From JAOUEA01 sp031364965 (GTDB lineage: Bacteria > Actinomycetota > UBA4738 > HRBIN12), in assembly GCA_031364965.1 (NCBI GenBank), contig JANLXF010000278.1, positions 1 to 6,624 of the forward strand: a stretch of 6,624 bases of DNA. Direction: 5' to 3'. The notes beneath the pieces were generated by a model. It was not told the DNA's origin, did no database searches, and saw only the letters and a list, made by a program, of their open reading frames with translations. A program made the position numbers and the translations under genes. This document shows, in pieces, positions 1-6,023 of the stretch (positions within the stretch are counted from its first letter, which is position 1; each line of letters starts with the position of its first letter).

Positions 1-63
1 CTCGGCACGCTGCTCGTGGTCGGTGGACGTCGCGCCCTCAGCGGCGTCGCGAACAAGAAGTAG
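1..63 (+). CDS. C-terminal end of an unidentified protein (partial)
   Basis: Reading frame 1 is open from the first base and ends at a TAG after 20 codons. The visible peptide begins with a short hydrophobic run (LGTLLVV), then two arginines, and ends in GVANKK. A hydrophobic stretch followed by a basic tail would fit the end of a last membrane helix with a cytoplasmic tail, but 20 residues are too few to name a family. The strongest support that this is a real gene end is the stable hairpin that begins 18 bases after the stop and looks like a terminator. The gene lies on the same strand as everything downstream. No function is assigned. Confidence 0.5.
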   Translation, partial: LGTLLVVGGRRALSGVANKK

Positions 64-80
64 CACCACCCGCACTACGG

Positions 81-114
81 GACGCCCGGGGTCGCCTGTC
101 CGGCCCCGGGCGTT
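81..114 (+). terminator. GC-rich hairpin, probable intrinsic-type terminator without a U-tract
   Basis: ACGCCCGGGG (82-91) and CCCCGGGCGT (104-113) are perfect 10-base inverted repeats. Pairing continues inward through T92-G103 (wobble), C93-G102 and G94-C101, leaving a six-base loop CCTGTC. A further G81-T114 wobble lies at the base. This makes a 13 to 14 base-pair stem placed just behind the stop of the upstream gene and ahead of the ABC operon. The downstream side has only TT and then GCCG, so there is no poly-U tail. Stable hairpins lacking a U-tract are common behind genes in GC-rich actinobacteria, but how well they terminate varies. Being palindromic, it could act on either strand. Confidence 0.6.
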
Positions 115-151
115 GCCGTGTCCGCAGGTGGGAGCGGGTCGGCGCTCGCGA

Positions 152-157
152 TACGGT
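152..157 (+). promoter_or_regulatory. Candidate -10 element of the ABC exporter operon
   Basis: TACGGT fits the loose actinobacterial -10 pattern TANNNT and lies in the only gap before the operon, downstream of the hairpin at 81-114. Initiation about seven bases later (near 164) would give a leader of about 25 bases to the ATG at 189 and would include the GAGAGG ribosome-binding sequence. No recognisable -35 hexamer lies 16 to 18 bases upstream. TANNNT is frequent by chance, so this is a weak prediction. Confidence 0.25.
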
Positions 158-172
158 AGGGGTATCCCGAGT

Positions 173-178
173 GAGAGG
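173..178 (+). promoter_or_regulatory. Ribosome-binding site favouring the ATG start at 189
   Basis: GAGAGG ends ten bases before the ATG at 189 and is partly complementary to the anti-Shine-Dalgarno sequence. A competing in-frame GTG at 171 has AGGGG at 158-162, eight bases upstream. I prefer the ATG because the extra six residues (MRGVPA) belong to no ABC domain, and a transcript starting near 164 would lack the AGGGG. Confidence 0.4.
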
Positions 179-188
179 CGTGCCCGCG

Positions 189-941
189 ATGTCCCAGGAA
201 CCGATCCCGCCGGCGAGCGGCGCGGCCGCCCGAGCGGTCGACCTGCACAAGATCTACGGGGAGGGCGACGCCAGCGTAGAGGCCCTCAGCGGGATCTCCG
301 TCGAGTTCGCGGCCGGTGAGTTCTCGGCGATCATGGGGCCCTCGGGGTCGGGCAAATCCACCCTGTTGCACTGCCTCGCGGGACTGGACACCCCGACCAG
401 CGGCCAGGTCTACATCGGCGACGTCGACCTGACCACGCTCTCGGAGTCCGACCTCACGCGGCTGCGTCGCGACGCCGTGGGCTTCGTCTTCCAGTCGTTC
501 AACCTCGTGCCCACGCTGACCGCGTCGGAGAACATCACGTTGCCGCTCGACATCGCCGGTCGCGACGTCGACCAAGCGTGGTTCGATCAGGTCGTCGACA
601 CCGTGAAGCTCCGCGACCGGCTCGGCCACCGGCCGAACCAGCTCTCCGGCGGGCAGCAGCAGCGGGTGGCCGGCGCGCGGGCGCTGGTGAGCCGACCCCA
701 GATCGTCTTCGCCGACGAGCCCACCGGGAACCTCGACTCCCGATCCGGCGCCGAGCTGCTCGGGTTCCTGCGCGAGGCGGTCACCGACCATCAGCAGACG
801 ATCGTCATGGTCACGCACGACGCCCACGCGGCGAGTTACGCCGACCGTGTGGTGTTCCTCGCCGACGGGAACGTGGTGGACGAGATGCGCGGCCCCACGA
901 CCGAGAGCGTGTTCGACCGGCTCAAGTCCCTGGAGAGCTGA
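189..941 (+). CDS. ABC transporter ATP-binding protein, MacB/LolD-type
   Basis: This is the cytoplasmic ATPase of an FtsX-type exporter. It hydrolyses ATP as a dimer to drive conformational change in the permease encoded next. At 250 residues it is slightly longer than the roughly 220 to 235 usual for LolD/MacB-type domains, because of about 14 extra N-terminal residues. Visible motifs in order are: A-loop Tyr24 in KIYGEG, Walker A GPSGSGKST (50-58), Q-loop Gln102 in FVFQSFNL, signature LSGGQQQR (152-159), Walker B IVFADEP with catalytic Glu177, D-loop NLDS (181-184), and H-loop His210. The EPTGNLDS string is typical of this subfamily. One oddity is Gly162 in RVAGARAL, where Val or Ile is usual. 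The frame could also open at GTG 171. The permease starts four bases after the stop, so the two genes are co-transcribed and probably translationally coupled. The substrate cannot be read from the sequence; lipoprotein, peptide or drug export are family possibilities. Confidence 0.95.
   Translation: MSQEPIPPASGAAARAVDLHKIYGEGDASVEALSGISVEFAAGEFSAIMGPSGSGKSTLLHCLAGLDTPTSGQVYIGDVDLTTLSESDLTRLRRDAVGFVFQSFNLVPTLTASENITLPLDIAGRDVDQAWFDQVVDTVKLRDRLGHRPNQLSGGQQQRVAGARALVSRPQIVFADEPTGNLDSRSGAELLGFLREAVTDHQQTIVMVTHDAHAASYADRVVFLADGNVVDEMRGPTTESVFDRLKSLES
932..937 (+). promoter_or_regulatory. Ribosome-binding site of the permease gene
   Basis: GGAGAG lies inside the last codons of the ATPase gene and ends eight bases before GTG 946, a good Shine-Dalgarno distance. 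It fixes the permease start inside a frame that is open further upstream, back to 847, across the end of the ATPase gene. Confidence 0.55.
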
Positions 942-945
942 CGCC

Positions 946-3507
946 GTGTGGCGCGCGACGTTCAAGAGCCTCCTGGCCAAGAAGCTGCGCTTCGCCCTCA
1001 CCGCGCTCTCCGTGGTGCTCGGCGTCGGGTTCGTCGCCGGCACCTTCGTGCTGACCGACACGATGAACGCGGCGTTCGACCAGCTGTTCGATCAAGCCGC
1101 CGGGACGTCCGATGTGATCGTGCGGTCGCAGTCGGCGTTCACCACGGAGCAGGCCGGCCCCGGTGGGGGCGCCTCGGCCGACCGTGAGCCGATCCCGGCA
1201 TCGGTGCTCCCGCTCGTGAAGTCCGTCACGGGGGTCGCCCTCGTCGGCGGCGACCTGCAGGGCACCGCCCAGATGGTCGATCCTGCCACCGACGAGCCGA
1301 TCGGCGGCTTCGGCCCGCCCACGATCGGGTCGAACTGGAACGACGTCAGCAGCGGCACGGTGACGATCCGCGAGGGCGCCGAGCCGACCGGCCCCGACGA
1401 CGTCGCGATCGATGCCGCGACGGCGAAGAAGTACGGATTCGAGGTGGGGCAGCAGGTCCAGATCCTGTTCGCGGCAGGCGACTCCCGCACGTTCACGATC
1501 TCGGGCATCCTCTCGTTCGGCGATGCCGACAACCTCGCCGGGGCGACGCTCGCGATCTTCGACACCGCCACCGCGCAGACGGTGCTCGGCAAGGAAGGGG
1601 TGTTCGACTCGATCAGCGTGGTCGGTGACGACAGGGTGGCGGCGAGCAAGCTTCGCGCCGACATCCAGGAGGTGCTCCCCGAGGGTGTGGAGGCCGTCAC
1701 CTCGGCGACCGTGGCCGACGAACAGTCGCAGGCCCTGAAGGAGGGGCTCGGGTTCTTCCGTATCGCGCTCTTGGTCTTCGCGTGCATCGCGCTGTTCGTG
1801 GGCGCGTTCATCATCTTCAACACGTTCTCGATCATCGTGGCGCAGCGCACGCGCGAGCTCGCGCTGCTGCGCGCCCTGGGCGCCTCGCGGGCGCAGGTGA
1901 TGGCGTCGGTCGTGGTGGAGGCCCTCCTGGTGGGTCTGTTCGCCGCCGTCGTCGGGATCGTGGCCGGGATCGGGATCGCGATCGGGCTCAAGGGCCTGCT
2001 GGGCGCGTTCGGGATCGATCTGCCGAGCACCTCGATCCAGCTGTTGCCCCGCACGATCGTCGTGTCGCTGTTGGTGGGGACCGTGGTGACGGTCGTGGCC
2101 TCGGTCCTGCCGGCGCGACGGGCCGCGCGCGTGGCCCCGATCCAGGCGCTCCGTGAATCGGGCGACACCGTGGCACCCTCCGGAACCCTGCGGCGGCGGC
2201 TGATCGTCGGCGTGGTCGTGACCGCAGCGGGCGCGGGCGCGCTGGCCACCGGCCTGTTCGGAGGCGGCTCGAGGGCGGGCGCGATGGTTGGCCTGGGCGC
2301 CGCGGTGATCTTCATCGGCGTCGCGATGCTCTCGCCGCTCGCGGCGCGTCCGATCGCGGGCATCCTCGGCGCGCCCGCGCGGCGCCTTTCGATGCAGGGC
2401 AAGCTCGGCCGGGAGAACGCGATGAGGAACCCGCGGCGGACCGCCTCGACGGCGGCCGCCCTGATGATCGGGCTGGGGCTCGTCTCGATGGTGGCGATCC
2501 TGTCGGCCTCGTTGAAGGCGTCGTTCGACACGGCGCTCACCGAGACCCTGAAGGCCGACTACATGCTCACCACGAGCTCGTTCACGTCGTTCGGATCCGA
2601 GGCGGCGAACAAGGTGCGCGACCTGCCCGAGGTCCAGGCGGTCTCGGAGTTCCGTCAGAACGGGTTCCGGATCGACGGGAACACCGCGTTCCTGACCGCG
2701 GCGGAGCCGGCGACGCTGGACACCGTAGTGTCGATCGACCTCCTCCAGGGAGATCTCGCGGAGCTCTCGCGACCCGACACGATCATGGTGCACGAGGACG
2801 TCGCCGCGTCGAACGGCTGGGCCGTGGGCGACGAGATCCCAGCGCAGTTCGCGACGGTGGGCGACGCCCCGCTGACACTCGTGGGCATCTACGGCGACAA
2901 CCGGCTCGCCGGCGACTACCTGATCTCGACCGACACGTACGCGACGTACTACACCGAGCAGCTCGACTCGTTCGTGCTGGTGAAGGCCTCGCCTGACGTC
3001 TCGCTCGACCAAGCTAAGGTGGCGATCGAAGGTGCGGTGAGGGGCTTCCCGAACGTGCAGGTCCAGGACCAGGCGGCGTTCCGCGAGCAGCAGGCGGGGT
3101 TCATCGATCAGCTGCTCGGGCTCGTGACCGCGCTGCTCTTGATGTCGATCCTGATCGCGCTGTTCGGGATCGTGAACACGCTGGGCCTCTCGATCTACGA
3201 ACGCACGAGGGAGCTCGGGTTGCTTCGCGCGGTCGGGATGAGCCGGCGCCAGGTCAAGCGGATGATCCGGTGGGAAGCGGTGATCATCGCGATCTTCGGC
3301 GCCGTGCTCGGCATCGCGATCGGGGTTCTGTTCGGCTGGGCGCTGCAGCAGGCGCTCGCCGACGAGGGAGTCACGGCGCTCAAGATCCCCGTCGCGCAGC
3401 TCGTCGTGTACGTGGTCTTCGCGGGGCTCGCAGGCGTGCTCGCGGCCATCCTGCCGGCGCGGCGCGCTGCGAAGCTGAACGTGCTCGACGCGATCTCGTA
3501 CGAGTAG
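946..3507 (+). CDS. ABC transporter permease with two FtsX domains (about 10 TM)
   Basis: This is the membrane subunit paired with the ATPase just upstream. Starting at GTG 946 it is 853 residues and begins VWRATFKSLLAKKLRFALTA, a basic stretch leading into the first membrane segment, as is usual for this family. By eye the order is TM1 (16-37); a large extracytoplasmic MacB-like domain (about 38-270); FtsX domain 1 with TMs near 273-296, 320-347 and 369-390; two central TMs (about 418-438 and 444-463); TM7 (about 502-523); a second extracytoplasmic domain (about 525-720); and FtsX domain 2 with TMs near 724-747, 777-800 and 818-837. The two halves repeat the coupling motif: RTRELALLRALGASRAQV (301-318) and RTRELGLLRAVGMSRRQV (753-770). 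Both halves also end in PARRAA (389-394, 837-842) followed by an amphipathic tail. The internal duplication means one polypeptide can supply both halves of the pore. A Gly-rich linker (70-76) lies in the first outer domain. No fusion protein, sensor kinase or lipoprotein gene is adjacent, so the substrate is unknown. Confidence 0.93.
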   Translation: MWRATFKSLLAKKLRFALTALSVVLGVGFVAGTFVLTDTMNAAFDQLFDQAAGTSDVIVRSQSAFTTEQAGPGGGASADREPIPASVLPLVKSVTGVALVGGDLQGTAQMVDPATDEPIGGFGPPTIGSNWNDVSSGTVTIREGAEPTGPDDVAIDAATAKKYGFEVGQQVQILFAAGDSRTFTISGILSFGDADNLAGATLAIFDTATAQTVLGKEGVFDSISVVGDDRVAASKLRADIQEVLPEGVEAVTSATVADEQSQALKEGLGFFRIALLVFACIALFVGAFIIFNTFSIIVAQRTRELALLRALGASRAQVMASVVVEALLVGLFAAVVGIVAGIGIAIGLKGLLGAFGIDLPSTSIQLLPRTIVVSLLVGTVVTVVASVLPARRAARVAPIQALRESGDTVAPSGTLRRRLIVGVVVTAAGAGALATGLFGGGSRAGAMVGLGAAVIFIGVAMLSPLAARPIAGILGAPARRLSMQGKLGRENAMRNPRRTASTAAALMIGLGLVSMVAILSASLKASFDTALTETLKADYMLTTSSFTSFGSEAANKVRDLPEVQAVSEFRQNGFRIDGNTAFLTAAEPATLDTVVSIDLLQGDLAELSRPDTIMVHEDVAASNGWAVGDEIPAQFATVGDAPLTLVGIYGDNRLAGDYLISTDTYATYYTEQLDSFVLVKASPDVSLDQAKVAIEGAVRGFPNVQVQDQAAFREQQAGFIDQLLGLVTALLLMSILIALFGIVNTLGLSIYERTRELGLLRAVGMSRRQVKRMIRWEAVIIAIFGAVLGIAIGVLFGWALQQALADEGVTALKIPVAQLVVYVVFAGLAGVLAAILPARRAAKLNVLDAISYE

Positions 3508-3510
3508 GCG

Positions 3511-3535
3511 CGCGTCGCCCCCGAGGCGGGATGCG
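3511..3535 (+). terminator. Bulged hairpin between the ABC operon and thrS, possible terminator
   Basis: Four bases after the permease stop, CGCGTC (3511-3516) can pair with GATGCG (3530-3535, one G-T wobble), and GCC (3517-3519) with GGC (3525-3527). This leaves a two-base bulge (3528-3529) and a five-base loop CCCGA. The nine pairs are mostly G-C. There is no U-tract, and such structures arise often in GC-rich DNA, so function as a terminator is tentative. Its position exactly between two unrelated operons is the main support. Confidence 0.3.
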
Positions 3536-3549
3536 GAAGCACCGGCCAC

Positions 3550-3555
3550 TATGAT
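3550..3555 (+). promoter_or_regulatory. Candidate -10 box (TATGAT) of thrS
   Basis: TATGAT matches the TATAAT consensus at five of six positions and stands out in GC-rich surroundings. A start seven to eight bases downstream would fall at 3562-3563, the ATG that best fits the ThrRS N-terminus, giving a leaderless mRNA. There is no TTGACA-like hexamer 16 to 18 bases upstream (the region reads GCGGGATG). The same bases contain the alternative in-frame starts ATG 3551 and ATG 3554, so the box could instead be part of the coding sequence. Confidence 0.4.
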
Positions 3556-3562
3556 GGCGGCC

Positions 3563-5506
3563 ATGCCACGGCTGACCCTGCCCGACGAGAAGGTGATCGA
3601 GCTCCCCGAGGGGGAACCGGTCGGGGCCGCGATGCCCAAGGGCACGATCGCCGCGCGCGTCGACGGGGAGCTCCGCGATCTCTCGTTCGTGCCATCGGCC
3701 GACGCGCAGGTCGAGCCGATCGCGCCTGATTCCGACGACGGCCTGCACGTGCTGCGTCATTCGACGGCGCACGTGATGGCGCAGGCGGTGTGCGACCTGT
3801 TCCCGGGGGCGAAGTACGCGATCGGTCCCGCGATCGAGGACGGCTTCTACTACGACTTCGAGCTGCCCGAGCCGTTGCACGCGGCGGACCTCCCGAAGAT
3901 CGATCGCCGCATGCGCCAGATCGGCAAGCAGAATCAGCCCTTCGTGCGCGAAAAGGTCTCGCGCGACGAGGCACGGACGCGCCTGGCCGGCCAGCCCTTC
4001 AAGGTGGAGATCATCGACGGCCTCGAGGAGGAGGCGGCCGGGGGCGAGGCGGGCGTGGGCGACACCGTGAGCCTGTATCGCAACGGCGAGTGGGCCGACC
4101 TGTGCATGGGGCCGCACGTTCCCCACACCGGCAAGCTCGGCGCGTTCAAGCTGACGAGCCTGGCCGGCGCCTACTGGCGCGGTGACGACAGCCGCCCGAT
4201 GCTCACCCGGATCTACGGCACGGCCTGGGCGAGCCAGGAGGACCTCGACGCGCATTTGCATCGCCTCGAGGAGGCCGAACGTCGCGACCACCGGCGGCTC
4301 GGCGTCGAGCTCGACCTGTTCTCGTTCCCCGACGAGATCGGCTCGGGCCTGGCCGTGTTCCATCCGCGCGGCGGGCTGATCCGCCGACTCATGGAGGACT
4401 ACTCGCGCCGTCGCCACGAGGAGGCCGGCTACGAGTTCGTGAACACGCCGCACATCACGAAGTCGGATCTGTTCAAGACCAGCGGCCACCTCGAGTGGTT
4501 CGCCGACGGCATGTTCCCGCCGATGGAGCTCGACGGCGGCACCGAGTACTACCTGAAGCCGATGAACTGCCCGATGCACATCCTGATCTTCCGGAGCCGC
4601 ACCCGGAGCTACCGCGAGCTCCCGCTGCGCCTCTTCGAGTTCGGGACCGTGTACCGCTACGAGAAGTCGGGCGTGATCCACGGCCTCACGCGGGTGCGTG
4701 GTCTCACGATGGACGACGCGCACATCTTCACGACGAAGGGGCAGATGGGTGAAGAGTTGAAGTCGCTCCTCGTGTTCGTGCTCGACCTCCTGCGCGACTA
4801 CGGTCTCGACGACTTCTACCTCGAGCTCTCGACCAAGCCCGAGGGCAAGGCCGTGGGCACCGACGAGGAATGGGCCGAGGGGATCGAGGTCCTTCGCGAG
4901 GCGGCACAGTCGATGGACCTCGAGCTCGTGATGGACGAGGGTGGCGGCGCCTTCTACGGGCCGAAGATCAGCGTGCAGGCCCGCGATGCGATCGGCCGAA
5001 CCTGGCAGATGTCGACGATCCAGGTCGACTTCCAGATGCCGCAGCGTTTCGACCTCCATTACGCCGGGGCCGACGGCGAGCGCCACCGGCCGATCATGAT
5101 CCACCGCGCGCTCTTCGGCTCGGTCGAGCGGTTCTTCGGCGTGCTGACCGAGCACTACGCGGGGGCGTTCCCGCTATGGCTCGCGCCCGAGCAGCTGCGC
5201 TTCGTGCCGGTCGCGGACCGTCATGCCGATCGGTGTCACGAGCTCGCGATCGCGGCGAGGGCGGCCGACTTGCGCGCGGTCGTTGACGACTCGAAGGAAA
5301 GCGTCGGCAAGAAGATCCGTGCGGCCCAGCTGATGAAGGTGCCGTACACGCTCGTGGTCGGCGACCAGGAGCTCGAGTCCGGGACCTACACGGTGCGTGA
5401 CCGCGCCGGCGTCGAGGTGGCCGGCGTCGCGTTCGAGCGGCTGGTGGAGGCGCTGGCCGAGGAGGCCCGCACGCGCGCGCCCGAGCAGACGAGCTTCGGG
5501 GACTGA
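3563..5506 (+). CDS. thrS: Threonine--tRNA ligase (ThrRS)
   Basis: This cytoplasmic class II synthetase joins threonine to tRNA-Thr using ATP. From ATG 3563 it has 647 residues, against 642 in E. coli, and appears complete. The N-terminal TGS domain (1-60) starts MPRLTLPD, like MPVITLPD of E. coli ThrRS; this is why I prefer 3563 over ATG 3551, which adds MMAA. The editing domain (about 61-225), which clears mischarged Ser-tRNA, keeps both pairs: His66/His70 (HSTAH) and Cys181/His185 (CMGPH). The catalytic core (about 240-540) has zinc ligands Cys336 in KPMNCPMH, His387 in DDAHIF and His514 in MIHRALFGS. Motif 2 is near 357-380 (FEFGTVYRYEKSG, then RVRG). GAFPLWLAPEQ (534-544) opens the anticodon-binding domain, which runs to about 640. 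PMNCPMH is, as I recall, the actinobacterial form. No Shine-Dalgarno sequence precedes 3563; only GGAAG (3535-3539) precedes 3551. The gap before the gene is too short for a T-box leader. The HIT gene follows one base after the stop. Confidence 0.97.
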   Translation: MPRLTLPDEKVIELPEGEPVGAAMPKGTIAARVDGELRDLSFVPSADAQVEPIAPDSDDGLHVLRHSTAHVMAQAVCDLFPGAKYAIGPAIEDGFYYDFELPEPLHAADLPKIDRRMRQIGKQNQPFVREKVSRDEARTRLAGQPFKVEIIDGLEEEAAGGEAGVGDTVSLYRNGEWADLCMGPHVPHTGKLGAFKLTSLAGAYWRGDDSRPMLTRIYGTAWASQEDLDAHLHRLEEAERRDHRRLGVELDLFSFPDEIGSGLAVFHPRGGLIRRLMEDYSRRRHEEAGYEFVNTPHITKSDLFKTSGHLEWFADGMFPPMELDGGTEYYLKPMNCPMHILIFRSRTRSYRELPLRLFEFGTVYRYEKSGVIHGLTRVRGLTMDDAHIFTTKGQMGEELKSLLVFVLDLLRDYGLDDFYLELSTKPEGKAVGTDEEWAEGIEVLREAAQSMDLELVMDEGGGAFYGPKISVQARDAIGRTWQMSTIQVDFQMPQRFDLHYAGADGERHRPIMIHRALFGSVERFFGVLTEHYAGAFPLWLAPEQLRFVPVADRHADRCHELAIAARAADLRAVVDDSKESVGKKIRAAQLMKVPYTLVVGDQELESGTYTVRDRAGVEVAGVAFERLVEALAEEARTRAPEQTSFGD

Positions 5507-5507
5507 G

Positions 5508-6023
5508 GTGACCGATCACCTCTGGAGCCCCTGGCGGATGCAGTACATCGAGGCGGCGACGGAGGAAGCCAAGGATGACGCCGGCTGCGTCTTCTGCGCG
5601 ATCGGGGCGGGGGAAGAGTCCGACCGGGTGCTCGCGCGCGGCGACCTCTCCTACGTGGTGCTGAACAAGTTCCCGTACAACCCGGGCCATCTGCTGGTCG
5701 TGCCGAACCGGCACGAGGGCGACCTCGAGGCGCTCGCGGATGGTGAGAACGCCGAGATGCAGTCGCTCCTCCGACGGTCGATCCGGGCGCTGCGCGCCGA
5801 GTCCGACCCCCACGGCTTCAACATCGGGATGAACCTGGGGAGGATCGCGGGGGCCGGCATCCCCGATCACCTCCACTGGCATGTGGTGCCCCGGTGGAGC
5901 GGCGACACGAACTACATGCCCGTGATCGGGAAGACCCGTGTGCTCCCCGAGCTGCTCGCCGACACGTACCGAAGGCTCGCGCCGCGATTCGCACCAGGGG
6001 CCGGGCAGGAGGAGGACCGATGA
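5508..6023 (+). CDS. HIT-family protein, probable Ap4A phosphorylase/hydrolase
   Basis: Histidine-triad proteins are cytosolic nucleotide hydrolases or transferases that act on the alpha-phosphate of nucleotides. The 171-residue product has the triad HLHWHVVP (His121, His123, His125; His123 by family precedent the nucleophile), the upstream NPGHLLVVP segment (59-66) and FNIGMNLG (104-111). The start LWSPWRMQYI and the ending RWSGDTNYMPVIGKTRV resemble, from memory, mycobacterial Rv2613c, described as an Ap4A phosphorylase and also encoded next to thrS. A CxxC pair (Cys27, Cys30; CVFC) suggests a structural zinc site as in Hint-type proteins. I chose GTG 5508 because the conserved LWSPWRM lies directly after it; the frame is open further upstream inside thrS, and ATG 5538 would cut off the conserved start. 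GTG lies one base after the thrS stop, with only a weak GGGGA (5498-5502) before it, so translation is probably coupled. Phosphorylase versus hydrolase activity cannot be decided from sequence. Confidence 0.92.
   Translation: MTDHLWSPWRMQYIEAATEEAKDDAGCVFCAIGAGEESDRVLARGDLSYVVLNKFPYNPGHLLVVPNRHEGDLEALADGENAEMQSLLRRSIRALRAESDPHGFNIGMNLGRIAGAGIPDHLHWHVVPRWSGDTNYMPVIGKTRVLPELLADTYRRLAPRFAPGAGQEEDR
6007..6015 (+). promoter_or_regulatory. Strong ribosome-binding site of the hydrolase gene
   Basis: AGGAGGAGG lies within the last codons of the HIT gene (coding Q-E-E-D) and ends four bases before ATG 6020. If the ribosome pairs with the first AGGAGG the spacing is seven bases, close to ideal. It is the strongest Shine-Dalgarno sequence in the window and confirms the overlapping start. 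Confidence 0.7.

Noticed and set aside
847..945. Upstream extension of the permease to ATG 847
   Set aside because: The extra 33 residues overlap the end of the ATPase gene in another frame and lack family similarity. GTG 946 has a well-spaced GGAGAG and gives the usual permease N-terminus.
75..1061. A 328-codon minus-strand frame opposite the ABC ATPase
   Set aside because: Shadow of the ATPase gene. It runs through the hairpin and promoter region and shows no family features.
1955..2020. Repeated GGGATCG units within the permease gene, suggesting a short tandem repeat
   Set aside because: The units encode Gly-Ile pairs of a membrane helix (GIVAGIGIAIG). Spacing is irregular and the pattern follows codon preference (GGG/ATC), not a repeat array.
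3508..3562. A T-box or other tRNA-sensing leader ahead of thrS
   Set aside because: The gap is only about 55 bases, far too short for a T-box, and no T-box consensus is present.
922..3645. A 907-codon open frame on the minus strand opposite the permease gene
   Set aside because: Its translation is rich in Arg, His, Asp and Glu without domain structure, the typical mirror of GC-rich coding DNA. The plus strand carries a clear FtsX permease over the same span.
3380..5155. A 591-codon minus-strand open frame opposite thrS
   Set aside because: It is the antisense reading of a highly conserved ThrRS gene, crosses the gap into the permease gene, and has no recognisable motif.
5397..5507. Upstream extension of the HIT gene to an in-frame ATG at 5397
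   Set aside because: The extra 37 residues overlap the thrS end in another frame and are Arg/Pro/Ser-rich shadow sequence. The conserved HIT N-terminus begins right at GTG 5508.
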